DNA of 11,620 bases from CAIOZA01 sp964464375 (GCA_964464375.1 CAYXFU010000065.1:1-11620), one strand, 5' to 3'; shown: positions 1 through 6,216, numbered from the stretch's first letter. Notes: a model not told the origin generated them from the letters alone. Numbers and translations: made by a program.

Positions 1-1043
1 TCATCAGTTGAACTCATTTCGTAAAGCTTTTCAATCAGATTTTCTTCGTTTCTGACATTGAACATCATGCCAATAGATTCAAGTATATTTGCACTGACGT
101 ACTTTGCTTCACCGGTAAATCCAAGTTGAAATTCTTTTAAATTTCTACGAACATTTGATAGTGAGATATTTGAATTATATGAGTTATATGCTTTACTAAC
201 ATTTACATTGAAGAGATTCATATTTAATTCAATCATCAGATTGTCAAGTAGATTAAAATTAAAGAATAAATCAGGATTGATTCTGTTCTCAAATCTCCTC
301 TCTATTGGGATTGAATGTAGATTTAAATTATCATAAGATGTGAGTAGATCTCTATTCATTAGCTTATATCTCATTCCAATCGACAAACGGTTATTCTGCT
401 CATAATTGTGACTAAGATTTACAAACACATCTAGATCTGAATTAACGCGATTAAGATTAAGCTTTAAATATTCACTTGTAATATAGCTTTTAAGGGTAAA
501 ATCAGAAATATCAATATTATCCAGGTTAGCATTCAGATTAAGAAGAAAACCATCAGAATTAATTTGCAACTGCTTATTCTTTTCAAAACCTGCATAAGCT
601 TCTACCATGGAGTTATTTTTTATTACATAGCGCAAACCACCTGAGCTATTGAGTCTCTGCAGTTCATTCATTCCGAGATTTCTTGTATCGGAAGCATAAG
701 TCCAATTTTGACGGGCAAGTACTAAAATATTAGTTAGCAAAGGATAAGAATATTCAAAATTAATAAACTGGTCATCCCGAAAGGAAGAGTTCTGTTGTTG
801 AATCCCAGTGCCCCGATATGACTGTATTAATTTAACATTACCGAAATTTGAATTAAAGGCATAAAGTGCATTCCCTGTGAACATATAAGTATCAGTAATT
901 TTTTCGACACCGTATATTATCTGCTTATTGTTGTAGTAACTGTTTGTAGAATCCCTTTGGAGAGAATAAGTCTGTAGTTGAGCAATTGATAAGCTAAAAT
1001 TAAATATCAAAAAAATACTTAAAAATAGATACCTTGGGAACAT
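1..1043 (-). CDS. Secreted, probably outer-membrane beta-barrel protein (partial, C-terminus off the window)
   Basis: The minus-strand frame is open from an ATG at 1043 to the window edge, about 347 codons without a stop. The first 22 residues look like a Sec signal peptide: MFPR, a hydrophobic stretch, then a cut after SIA before QLQTYS. The rest is rich in Asn, Ser, Tyr and Leu and has alternating polar/hydrophobic stretches (NFEYSYPLL, LSIGMRYKLM, LMIELNMNLF, FQLGFTGEAKYV), as in outer-membrane barrels. I recognise no named family. It starts 4 nt after the FlbD-family gene and has no clear Shine-Dalgarno (SD) site, so it is probably the last or a later gene of that operon and translated by coupling. 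The idea that the upstream response regulator controls its export or abundance is inference. Gene identity is confident; the barrel assignment is moderate. Confidence 0.75.
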   Translation of the reverse strand, partial: MFPRYLFLSIFLIFNFSLSIAQLQTYSLQRDSTNSYYNNKQIIYGVEKITDTYMFTGNALYAFNSNFGNVKLIQSYRGTGIQQQNSSFRDDQFINFEYSYPLLTNILVLARQNWTYASDTRNLGMNELQRLNSSGGLRYVIKNNSMVEAYAGFEKNKQLQINSDGFLLNLNANLDNIDISDFTLKSYITSEYLKLNLNRVNSDLDVFVNLSHNYEQNNRLSIGMRYKLMNRDLLTSYDNLNLHSIPIERRFENRINPDLFFNFNLLDNLMIELNMNLFNVNVSKAYNSYNSNISLSNVRRNLKEFQLGFTGEAKYVSANILESIGMMFNVRNEENLIEKLYEMSSTD

Positions 1044-1047
1044 AGTT

Positions 1048-1263
1048 TTATTCTTGATTTATAGTTGGTCCATCCAAAATGTGAACGTAACAATAACGTT
1101 TATATTCTATCACTTTGGCAACAATATCGTCAGCGCTTTCGCTGACCAGAATTTTTTTGCCTGACTTTAATGTAAGTACAGACTCATGGCCAATATCAAT
1201 CTGCTCAATTTCATCTGCATTTATAATTACATCTCTGCCATCCAGGGTTGTAAGTTTAATCAT
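1048..1263 (-). CDS. flbD: FlbD-family small protein outside a flagellar locus
   Basis: This 71-residue protein matches the FlbD family along its length: N-terminal MIKLT-LDGRDVIINADEIEQID, a central VLTLKSGKKILV, and the VSES-DDIVAKVIEYKR tail. In the family the pattern is roughly MIKLT-LNG, then TVITL-NGKK, then V-ES-EEVIEKIIEYKR. FlbD/SwrD proteins normally sit in flagellar operons, where SwrD is tied to motor torque in Bacillus. No flagellar gene is visible here. The frame is open up to 1311, but the start at 1263 is chosen because the family begins MIKLT; it overlaps the end of the response-regulator gene by 8 nt (ATGATTAA). About 14 extra residues (YVHILDGPTINQE) follow the usual family end. 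It may act as a small partner of the regulator or the downstream barrel protein; that role is inference. Confidence 0.85.
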   Translation of the reverse strand: MIKLTTLDGRDVIINADEIEQIDIGHESVLTLKSGKKILVSESADDIVAKVIEYKRYCYVHILDGPTINQE

Positions 1264-2470
1264 TCTTTGGAACCACATATTGTATATAAATTCTCCCAAT
1301 AACAGGGTCATTTTTAGTCATTTCTTTTATCTTTGATACCTGCTCTTCTTTAAGAACTGTACCAGCCGCCATAATTTTATAACCTGATTCAGTATAAATA
1401 TGACGTGATAAGATCATTCCTGTATCAAGCTCTTTTCGGTTAACAACGACTTCACGATTATATTTGTTAGCATAAGACAAATAAGCTTGATACTGATCGA
1501 AAAGAGTCAACACTTTAAAGTCATATAATCTTTTAACTTCGAGTTCAAGAATTTCCAGGATTGCACCAAAATTAGATCCCTTTACCAAAAGCAATTCTTC
1601 ATAATCAAGTAAAATACGTAAAATACGAGAACCAATTGGAATTTTTGTTCCAATTAGACCTTCAGGATAGCCTGTACCATCGAAGTTCTCATAAACATGA
1701 TAAAGAATATTAGCTACCTTTTGATATTGAGGAATGTCCGTAATCAAATTTCGGGCAAACACAGGAATATTCTTATACTCTTCATTTTTAATAAAACCAT
1801 TCAATGTAATATTATCAGCAATATATTTATCGGGAAGAGAAAGTTTTCCAACCAGTGCTACCTTTGCCACTTTCTCTATATCATCAAGATCATTGGCTTC
1901 GTCAATACCATATTCACCTGCTATCCAAAGAGCAGTCGGAACAAAACGAGCAAGAAAGGAATCCCATTTTGGAATTTTTTTTGCTAATATAGTATTGATT
2001 ATCTTAATCATTGTTGCTGAGTTCTTGATGTTTTCTTCATTAAGAATCTCAATTTCCTTTGCTTTCGAAATTGTATCATCATAGAGTTTGATGATTTTAA
2101 CTGCAGTACCAAGTTTGCTAATAATTTCGTCGGAAGTAAATGGCTTATTAAGGAATCCATCGGCACCAGACTGAAGAACTTTGGATTTTAGATCCTTATC
2201 TGAGTTAGCCGTAATCATCATAAAATAGAAATTTTTCAGATTATCATTTTTTCTAACATTAATTAAGATTTCCAAACCTGTCTTATCATTTAAATTAAAA
2301 TCCGAAATTATTATACCAAGCCCATTCTGCTTTGCCAAATAATCAAGAGCAGACTCTCCATCTTTAAAAGTATGGATATTAACTCCTGGATATGATTTTT
2401 CAACAATCCTTGACAGCGTTGTTAGAATTATATCTTCATCATCAATCAATATAAATTGATAGTTAGTCAT
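1256..2470 (-). CDS. Response regulator: receiver + degenerate HD-GYP-like domain
   Basis: The protein has 404 residues. Residues 1-125 form a receiver with all key positions: acidic D10/D11, phospho-acceptor D57 (IISDFNL), T87 and K109 (NKP). Residues about 150-335 resemble an HD-GYP c-di-GMP phosphodiesterase: FDGTGYPEGL-G--IPIGSRIL at 263-284 is the GYP block. The metal ligands are gone. The usual HDIGK reads ALVGK (205-209), the early HSERVA block reads RFVPTA (175-180), and the ADVFDAL block reads LLDYEEL. The C-terminus (346-398: KELDTGMIL, SGYKIMAAGTVLKEEQVSKI) matches the small domain often found after HD-GYP-like modules. It is therefore probably a phospho-controlled binding or scaffold protein, possibly a c-di-GMP effector, rather than an enzyme. 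It heads the operon with the FlbD-like and barrel genes. No clear SD precedes the ATG. Confidence 0.9.
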   Translation of the reverse strand: MTNYQFILIDDEDIILTTLSRIVEKSYPGVNIHTFKDGESALDYLAKQNGLGIIISDFNLNDKTGLEILINVRKNDNLKNFYFMMITANSDKDLKSKVLQSGADGFLNKPFTSDEIISKLGTAVKIIKLYDDTISKAKEIEILNEENIKNSATMIKIINTILAKKIPKWDSFLARFVPTALWIAGEYGIDEANDLDDIEKVAKVALVGKLSLPDKYIADNITLNGFIKNEEYKNIPVFARNLITDIPQYQKVANILYHVYENFDGTGYPEGLIGTKIPIGSRILRILLDYEELLLVKGSNFGAILEILELEVKRLYDFKVLTLFDQYQAYLSYANKYNREVVVNRKELDTGMILSRHIYTESGYKIMAAGTVLKEEQVSKIKEMTKNDPVIGRIYIQYVVPKND

Positions 2471-2728
2471 TATGTCTGGAAAATATAAATTATGTTTTAA
2501 TAATTATCGGTAAAAAAACTAAAAAAAATATAGTGAATTTATTTTAAATTTAATATCAAATTTAAAAATGCTTATAATGATGCTCATCCACCTGAGTAGC
2601 TTTGGTTGAATTGCTCCCTTAGCACATAATGTGTAATTGCATAAACATTGACACAAAAATGCAATTCATACGCAACAACAAATATACATACTCATTTGGA
2701 CTTAAACAAACGCAATTTGGTATATTGA
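2471..2728. other. Intergenic region upstream of the response-regulator operon
   Basis: No intact gene is visible. The part next to 2470 must hold the promoter and leader of the minus-strand operon, but I see no convincing promoter: TAAATTTG on the minus strand (2564-2557) fits the Bacteroidota TAnnTTTG -7 pattern but lacks a matching TTTG upstream. An inverted repeat, AATTGCAT (2635-2642) and ATGCAATT (2659-2666), 16 nt apart, lies on the far side. The stretch leads into the T9SS remnant and may be decayed coding DNA. Confidence 0.4.
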
Positions 2729-2872
2729 ATGACCACATTTAAATTTGGTGAGACAGTTTTATCAATAGAGATGCAAAAAGCTGAATCAAAGCGGATCGAT
2801 GTTTCTACTTTGCCTCCAGGCATGTATTTTGTACGATGTAACAATCGCGTTACCAAGTTTATTAAGCTGTGA
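2729..2872 (+). pseudogene. Remnant of a T9SS C-terminal sorting domain
   Basis: The plus-strand frame reads MTTFKFGETVLSIEMQ, then residues 22-47 RIDVSTLPPGMYFVR, CNNRVTKFIKL and a TGA stop. This is the classic end of a type IX secretion (Por) sorting domain: GE-V block, IDVS-LP-GMYFVR, K-FIKL. In intact proteins the roughly 80-residue domain ends a large secreted protein. Here the frame is closed by TGA at 2726-2728, just before the ATG, and nothing upstream in the other frames gives a cargo protein, so only the last half of the domain remains. The cargo was probably lost by deletion or rearrangement. It implies that the organism, or the DNA's donor, has T9SS. Expression as a 47-residue peptide is possible, but there is no SD and it seems unlikely. 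Confidence 0.65.
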
Positions 2873-2899
2873 AATATTCATTGATAATGCAGTTTTAAC

Positions 2900-2938
2900 A
2901 AAATAAAAACGATCCCAAGCTTTAGCATGAGATCGTTT
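2900..2938 (-). terminator. Intrinsic terminator of the DoxX-family gene
   Basis: Arms AAACGATC (2907-2914) and GATCGTTT (2931-2938) form a perfect 8-bp stem around a 16-nt loop. Read on the minus strand the stem is followed by a T-rich run (TTTTTATTTTG, about 2909-2899). It starts 28 nt past the stop codon at 2966. On the plus strand there is no T-run, so it serves the minus-strand gene. Confidence 0.8.
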
Positions 2939-2965
2939 CCAAAAGTATTAATCTGTAAAAAATAC

Positions 2966-3331
2966 TTAGTTCTCGCTTCTTGCTGAGAACATAAAAGCGG
3001 CTCCAGCTAGCATTAGATCTTTAAGTAACCCTACCATAGCCATTTGCATCATTTGCGGATTAGACAATGCGGGTAAGTGGATTGTCAACACAAATATCAA
3101 CAAAAGAATACCCAAAAGTAAAGTCGATATTTTTGTGAATTTGTTGATCATGATGCTTATTCCGGCTGCCATAAGAGCAACTCCGGTCAGATAAACCCAG
3201 AATACACCACCCGGAACAAATGACGGCACCATTCCTGCCATCTGTGAACCATTCATTAAATGCATCAATCCGAAAATTGCGAATGGAATTGCATATAGGT
3301 ACTTGCCAAGATTATAAAGGACATTTTTCAT
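2966..3331 (-). CDS. DoxX-family integral membrane protein
   Basis: This 121-residue protein has four hydrophobic segments (about 8-25, 43-62, 68-88, 98-116), the usual topology and length of small DoxX/DoxD-like proteins. The N-terminal FAIFGLMHLMNG is the conserved 'F-I-FG--HL' block of that family, and the second segment has a family-like WVYLTG-ALMAAGI stretch. The biochemical function of most members is unknown; some are linked to quinone or thiol redox chemistry. The ATG is preceded by GGAG with 5 nt spacing, supporting this start. It has its own terminator and is separated from the upstream DUF6249-like gene by another strong terminator, so it is probably monocistronic with a promoter in 3332-3400. 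Confidence 0.8.
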   Translation of the reverse strand: MKNVLYNLGKYLYAIPFAIFGLMHLMNGSQMAGMVPSFVPGGVFWVYLTGVALMAAGISIMINKFTKISTLLLGILLLIFVLTIHLPALSNPQMMQMAMVGLLKDLMLAGAAFMFSARSEN

Positions 3332-3400
3332 AATAACTCCAAAAATAATTAATGTTACAACATCTAATGTAATAACACGTATTAATTTTGTGGTTATTGT

Positions 3401-3440
3401 AAAAAAAAATGGACTCAGAAAAAAAATTCTGAGTCCATTT
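3401..3440 (-). terminator. Strong intrinsic terminator of the DUF6249-like gene
   Basis: AAATGGACTCAGAA (3407-3420) and TTCTGAGTCCATTT (3427-3440) form a perfect 14-bp stem with a loop of six bases. On the minus strand it is followed by a T-run (3409-3401). It lies 22 nt past the stop at 3463 and insulates the DoxX-family gene from upstream transcription. Confidence 0.9.
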
Positions 3441-3462
3441 CAAAAAGCATGAAAATGATATT

Positions 3463-3810
3463 CTAGCTTTTCTTCTTTTCCATCTTGTACTGTATCAAAT
3501 AAAAAATCATCAATCCAAGTCCACCGCCTGCAAATATCATTGAAATAAATGCTACAGCAGGTTCCATGTGCAGAGCTGCCCAGAACCAATTGCCTGCGAG
3601 TAAACCACATCCTATTCCGGCGAAGAACAATCCCCACTTTAGTACTTTCATTGGATTGGATTCCGTTTTGAAAATCGACGGATCGGCTCCATGATCAATT
3701 AATGCCATTCTTTCCTTATGTCTTGTTGAGAAATATACATAACATATTCCAAAAGCTGAACCGAATGTTGTGAGCATCGCGAATATCGGGACTAAAATAT
3801 CTTCTAACAT
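3463..3810 (-). CDS. DUF6249-like small membrane protein
   Basis: The protein has 115 residues and three hydrophobic helices (about 6-27, 56-73, 84-106). A cytosolic-looking segment, STRHKERMALIDHGADPSIF, lies between the first two; the pattern R-KERMALI--GADPS-F marks a DUF6249-type family common in Bacteroidota-like genomes and of unknown role. A basic tail (KMEKKKS) ends it. The frame stays open upstream to an ATG at 3855, but I choose 3810: GGAG stands 6 nt before it, and the 3855 ATG falls at the -10/start region of the predicted promoter (3859-3885). That promoter mirrors the one in front of the neighbouring ECF sigma gene, so this gene is a likely direct target of that sigma factor. 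Family assignment is moderate. Confidence 0.75.
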   Translation of the reverse strand: MLEDILVPIFAMLTTFGSAFGICYVYFSTRHKERMALIDHGADPSIFKTESNPMKVLKWGLFFAGIGCGLLAGNWFWAALHMEPAVAFISMIFAGGGLGLMIFYLIQYKMEKKKS

Positions 3811-3858
3811 GACTGACTCCAAAAAAATATTGAAACAAATTATCTTCTTTCCCATTTA

Positions 3859-3885
3859 GACGCCAGGAACTTTTCTCCGGTTACA
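3859..3885 (-). promoter_or_regulatory. ECF-type promoter for the DUF6249-like gene
   Basis: On the minus strand: -35 TGTAAC (3885-3880), 17-nt spacer, -10 CGTCTAAA (3862-3855). The elements resemble ECF consensus forms such as TGTAAC-N17-CGAC (Bacillus SigX) or the CGTC -10. An identical arrangement faces the other way at 3907-3933. Expected transcription start is near 3851, leaving a leader of about 40 nt that contains the GGAG site. Confidence 0.75.
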
Positions 3886-3913
3886 AAAAAATTAAAAAAA
3901 ATAATTTGTAACC
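3879..3913. repeat. Perfect 9-bp inverted repeat made of back-to-back -35 elements
   Basis: GGTTACAAA (3879-3887) and TTTGTAACC (3905-3913) are separated by 17 nt of nearly pure A with a few T. The arms contain the -35 hexamers of the two divergent ECF promoters, so the symmetry is explained by promoter duplication. A dimeric regulator binding the same arms is an alternative. Confidence 0.85.
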
Positions 3914-3933
3914 ACAGATTGCATTCTTTCGTC
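3907..3933 (+). promoter_or_regulatory. ECF-type autoregulatory promoter of the sigma gene
   Basis: On the plus strand: -35 TGTAAC (3907-3912), exactly 17 nt, -10 CGTC (3930-3933) followed by TAAC. It is the mirror image of the minus-strand promoter at 3859-3885. The start would fall near 3940-3943, at or just before the ATG at 3944, so the transcript would be leaderless or nearly so, which fits the lack of an SD. Confidence 0.75.
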
Positions 3934-3943
3934 TAACTATTCG

Positions 3944-4525
3944 ATGGTCAATAACGATGATAAATATTATATCGAGAAAGTTCTGAAAGGCAATGCCGAT
4001 GCTTATGCTTTTATAATCAATAAGTATAAAAGCATCGCATTCACTCTGGCTCTGCGTGTTCTGCGGAACAGAGAGGATGCCGAAGAAGCCGCTCAGGATG
4101 CATTCGTTAAAAGCTATTATGCTCTTTCTGAATTTAATAATAAATCCGCTTTCTCGACATGGCTCTACCGAATCGTCTATACCTGTGCCATTTCGAGGCT
4201 GAGACAACGCAAACCTGCTATGAGAGAACTGGACGAGGAAACGATTGATTCGGCAGGAGCTGATTTCAATGAATCAAACTCAGCTTTGAGCAAGATGAAA
4301 TCGGAAGATCAGAAGCACTACGTCAATCTGGCAATGGAATCACTTGAGGAGGAAGACAGTCTGATACTTACTTTATATTATCAGCTTGAAAAAAGTGCTG
4401 AAGAAATAGCACAAATCACAGGATTGACCAGATCGAACGTCAAAATAAAACTGTTCCGTGTCCGAAAGAAACTTCAACATACTCTTGAAAATATTTTGAA
4501 AGAAGAGGTGTACAATTTATTATGA
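3944..4525 (+). CDS. ECF RNA polymerase sigma factor (RpoE-like)
   Basis: A typical ECF length of 193 residues. Region sigma-2 spans about 16-88 with the standard signature: NADAYAFIINKYKSIAFTLALRVLRNREDAEEAAQDAFVK in order, then STWLYRIVYTCAISRLRQRK. Region sigma-4 spans about 130-182 with ESLEEEDSLILTLYY, the helix-turn-helix EEIAQITGLTRSNVKIKLFRVRKKL. It directs RNA polymerase to ECF promoters; the mirrored TGTAAC-N17-CGTC elements just upstream suggest it controls itself and the divergent gene. The start is the only ATG before the sigma-2 domain, and it has no SD, in keeping with a leaderless transcript. It overlaps the next gene by 4 nt (ATGA), the usual sigma/anti-sigma coupling. Confidence 0.93.
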   Translation: MVNNDDKYYIEKVLKGNADAYAFIINKYKSIAFTLALRVLRNREDAEEAAQDAFVKSYYALSEFNNKSAFSTWLYRIVYTCAISRLRQRKPAMRELDEETIDSAGADFNESNSALSKMKSEDQKHYVNLAMESLEEEDSLILTLYYQLEKSAEEIAQITGLTRSNVKIKLFRVRKKLQHTLENILKEEVYNLL

Positions 4526-4926
4526 AAAATATAATAAACCAGGAATCGCAAATAAAGAATATAATCTCCAAGTCAGGACTGGAGACACCATCGGAAGATT
4601 TTACTTCATCGGTAATGCAGATGATAAGTCTCTCTCCGCTCAAATCAAAATATCAGTCCGAGCCTGTGTTCACTAAGAAGTTCTGGTATGCTGTGGCTGT
4701 GGCTGTCGTAACAATGTGCTCAGCTCTCGCATTGATACTGACTTTGATTCCACTCGACACTAAGTCAGAACCCGGAAAGTTGGACATTGTAATGTCAACA
4801 GTTGAAAAGTTTGCGCATCAGATCTCAGCAAGTGAATCGCTTTATATTATTCCTGTAATTCTGCTCTCGATGCTGATACTGATGATATTCGACAATTCAA
4901 TCAAAAAGAAATTCTTTACGAAGTAA
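4522..4926 (+). CDS. Putative membrane anti-sigma factor of the adjacent ECF sigma
   Basis: This 134-residue protein overlaps the sigma gene's stop by 4 nt. An N-terminal cytoplasmic part (1-52) contains the motif GLETPSEDFTSSVMQMI, a short helix type often seen at the start of such partner proteins in Bacteroidota-like bacteria. Two hydrophobic helices follow (about 54-78 and 106-125), with a short loop (79-105) between them and a basic KKKFFTK end. There is no zinc-binding HxxxCxxC motif. The anti-sigma role rests on position, coupling and topology, not on a recognised domain. With a short loop on the periplasmic side, it may sense the membrane or a partner such as the DUF6249-like protein. 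Confidence 0.75.
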   Translation: MKNIINQESQIKNIISKSGLETPSEDFTSSVMQMISLSPLKSKYQSEPVFTKKFWYAVAVAVVTMCSALALILTLIPLDTKSEPGKLDIVMSTVEKFAHQISASESLYIIPVILLSMLILMIFDNSIKKKFFTK

Positions 4927-4939
4927 ACTGAAAAAAAAT

Positions 4940-4979
4940 TTAGTTTTATTAATTTCGTTATTAATACTACAAAAACTAA
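4940..4979 (+). promoter_or_regulatory. Inverted repeat before the toxin-antitoxin operon (candidate operator)
   Basis: TTAGTTTT (4940-4947) and AAAACTAA (4972-4979) are perfect 8-bp arms; the right arm runs into the AAGGAG ribosome site (4978-4983). Between them TTATTAAT occurs twice (4946-4953 and 4958-4965). Type II toxin-antitoxin operons usually repress themselves at such symmetric sites. As RNA it could also partly hide the SD. Confidence 0.45.
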
Positions 4980-4988
4980 GGAGAATAT

Positions 4989-5201
4989 ATGAGTGATTTC
5001 GCAGAATTAGTTGAAGATGTTAAAAGCCTGCAATATGATGAGTTAATAGAACTACAGGCTATAACTGAAAAACTTAAAGTTAAGTTCGAAAGGGAAGAAT
5101 TATTAAAATCACATTTAGAGTCTGTCCAATCATACAACAATAATGAACTAACTTTTTCATCAGATTTCAATGCAATAAAGAACACCTTAAAAAACCTATG
5201 A
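4989..5201 (+). CDS. Antitoxin of a RelE/YafQ-type toxin-antitoxin pair
   Basis: The protein has 70 residues, is acidic and largely helical: residues 1-48 (DFAELVEDVKSLQYDEL, then ITEKLKVKFEREELLKSHLE) look like a coiled or amphipathic helix. The C-terminal part (50-70: NNELTFSSDFNAIKNTLKNL) is a likely toxin-binding tail. It has no clear known DNA-binding fold, so I assign it by position: it is immediately upstream of a recognisable toxin and overlaps it by 4 nt (ATGA). A strong SD, AAGGAG, sits 5 nt before the ATG, giving antitoxin production a lead over the toxin, which has no SD of its own. An inverted repeat at the promoter may be the autoregulatory operator. Confidence 0.75.
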   Translation: MSDFAELVEDVKSLQYDELIELQAITEKLKVKFEREELLKSHLESVQSYNNNELTFSSDFNAIKNTLKNL

Positions 5202-5467
5202 TTGAAGTAGCATTAAGCAAGTCTTTTCTTAGGGCTTATAAGAAAAAGATCAAGAACAATTCTACATTTGAAGAACTGTTTGATGTGAAATTGCAGATTT
5301 TCTTGAACAATCCTTTTGACAAATCATTAAAAACTCATAAACTTTCCGGTAAATTGAGTGATTGCTGGAGTTTTAGTTTGGATTTTCAAACTAGAGTAAT
5401 GTTCATTTTTGTTGAACCGAACAAAGTAATTTTGGAAAACATTGGTTCTCATCGAGAAGTCTATTAA
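5198..5467 (+). CDS. RelE/YafQ-type mRNA interferase toxin
   Basis: At 89 residues it has normal RelE-superfamily length. The pattern is characteristic: F-RAYKKKIKNN near the N-terminus, NNPFDKSLKTHKLSGKLSDCWSF (38-60), DFQTRVMFIF (62-71) and a C-terminal ILENIGSHREVY. Family relatives read L-THKL-G-L--CWA, then RI-F, and end IGTHDEVY. Residues H47, K48, R66, H85 and Y89 fit the conserved and likely catalytic or RNA-contact positions; D is replaced by R in the usual HDEVY. It would cut mRNA, probably on the ribosome, when the labile antitoxin is lost. The start ATG overlaps the antitoxin stop and no SD is seen, so it is translationally coupled. Confidence 0.88.
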   Translation: MIEVALSKSFLRAYKKKIKNNSTFEELFDVKLQIFLNNPFDKSLKTHKLSGKLSDCWSFSLDFQTRVMFIFVEPNKVILENIGSHREVY

Positions 5468-5501
5468 TCAATTTAGTATAATCCCATCATTCAAAATTCG
5501 C

Positions 5502-5542
5502 AAAAAAAAGGATAGCATTTCTGATATCCTTTGTCGTAATTC
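5502..5542 (-). terminator. Intrinsic terminator of the ECF/lipoprotein operon; copy 1 of a 41-bp repeat
   Basis: AAAGGATA (5507-5514) and TATCCTTT (5525-5532) form an 8-bp stem; on the minus strand it is followed by eight T's. It directly abuts the lipoprotein stop codon (the repeat ends on the last base of TAG). The whole 41 bp recur at 8074-8114 with a single G/C difference in the loop. The plus-strand toxin gene lies convergently, but there is no T-run for that direction. Confidence 0.85.
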
Positions 5543-6216
5543 TAAATAGTATAATCAACTAATTCGAAAGTTTGAGAGATACTACCATTATAATACTCCT
5601 CCAATTTAATTAAGCCCAAGTCAGGTACATAATAAAAATATAAATCAATTGTAAAGTAGTGAACAATATTTATGCTTTTAAGATTGGATTTATAGAGAAT
5701 TGCAGTGAATTTTCCTTTTGGAACATTTACTTCTACTGTATTTTCTATTTTTACTTCGTTATATAATGTATCAATTATTGTATGATAATTACCCAGGCTA
5801 TCTTCAATTAATTGTATACCATAATAAAATCCTGTCGTAAAAGAATTACTGTTAATTGGATATTTTGCCAGAAGATATGACTGTGTTTCACATTCACATC
5901 TGTACCACAAACCAACATCAGTATTAGTTAAAAATAGATTTCCCATCCTTATATGTTTTACATTAAACCAATCCTCACCATTAATCTTTAACATACTCAT
6001 TACTTCAGTTGTATCCAGCTTCGAATTTTCTTTTCTATATATCCAACGGTTCCCGACTTTTAGAGGCATAATTACAGACTGAACCTGATTTGCAAGGACT
6101 TTGTTATACTGAATTACTTTAGTGTTGATATTGGGGTCTGAATTTGTAATATCCCCACATGAGCTAAGAATAAATGATATAACTAATAAAGCGATTAAAA
6201 GATTTAATTTTTTCAT
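5542..6216 (-). CDS. Lipoprotein of the ECF sigma operon
   Basis: The protein has 224 residues. The N-terminus is a lipoprotein signal: MKKLNLLIALLVISFI then lipobox LSSC with the lipidated Cys at 20, followed by GD. A conserved-looking block, MPLKVGNRWIYRKE (50-63), and the late YYVPDLGLIKLEEY (194-207) recur in lipoproteins of this bacterial group; I know of no defined function. The interior alternates short beta segments, suggesting a beta-rich periplasmic fold. It is the third gene after the sigma and anti-sigma genes, 18 nt behind the latter, with GAGG 8 nt before its ATG. It may be the envelope sensor or the output of that sigma system; this is inference. Confidence 0.85.
   Translation of the reverse strand: MKKLNLLIALLVISFILSSCGDITNSDPNINTKVIQYNKVLANQVQSVIMPLKVGNRWIYRKENSKLDTTEVMSMLKINGEDWFNVKHIRMGNLFLTNTDVGLWYRCECETQSYLLAKYPINSNSFTTGFYYGIQLIEDSLGNYHTIIDTLYNEVKIENTVEVNVPKGKFTAILYKSNLKSINIVHYFTIDLYFYYVPDLGLIKLEEYYNGSISQTFELVDYTI

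Noticed and set aside
1734..2084. Long plus-strand open frame inside the response-regulator gene
   Set aside because: It is antisense to a confidently identified gene and has no ribosome site or family resemblance.
2557..2564. TAAATTTG on the minus strand as a Bacteroidota -7 element for the response-regulator operon
   Set aside because: No TTTG-like -33 element lies at the proper distance.
2635..2666. AATTGCAT / ATGCAATT inverted repeat as an insertion-sequence end
   Set aside because: No transposase fragment or target duplication is nearby; 8-bp symmetry in AT-rich DNA is easily random.
3371..3400. Imperfect repeat AATAACAC / GTGGTTATT upstream of the DoxX-family gene
   Set aside because: It needs a one-base bulge and lies in AT-rich DNA; too weak to call an operator.
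3811..3855. Upstream ATG (3855) extending the DUF6249-like protein by 15 residues
   Set aside because: It overlaps the predicted -10 and start region and has no ribosome site; the ATG at 3810 has GGAG 6 nt upstream.
3866..3872. GGAACTT on the plus strand, a classic RpoE -35 word upstream of the sigma gene
   Set aside because: No matching -10 lies 15-17 nt downstream, and the word falls inside the spacer of the minus-strand promoter; the TGTAAC-N17-CGTC pair explains the region better.
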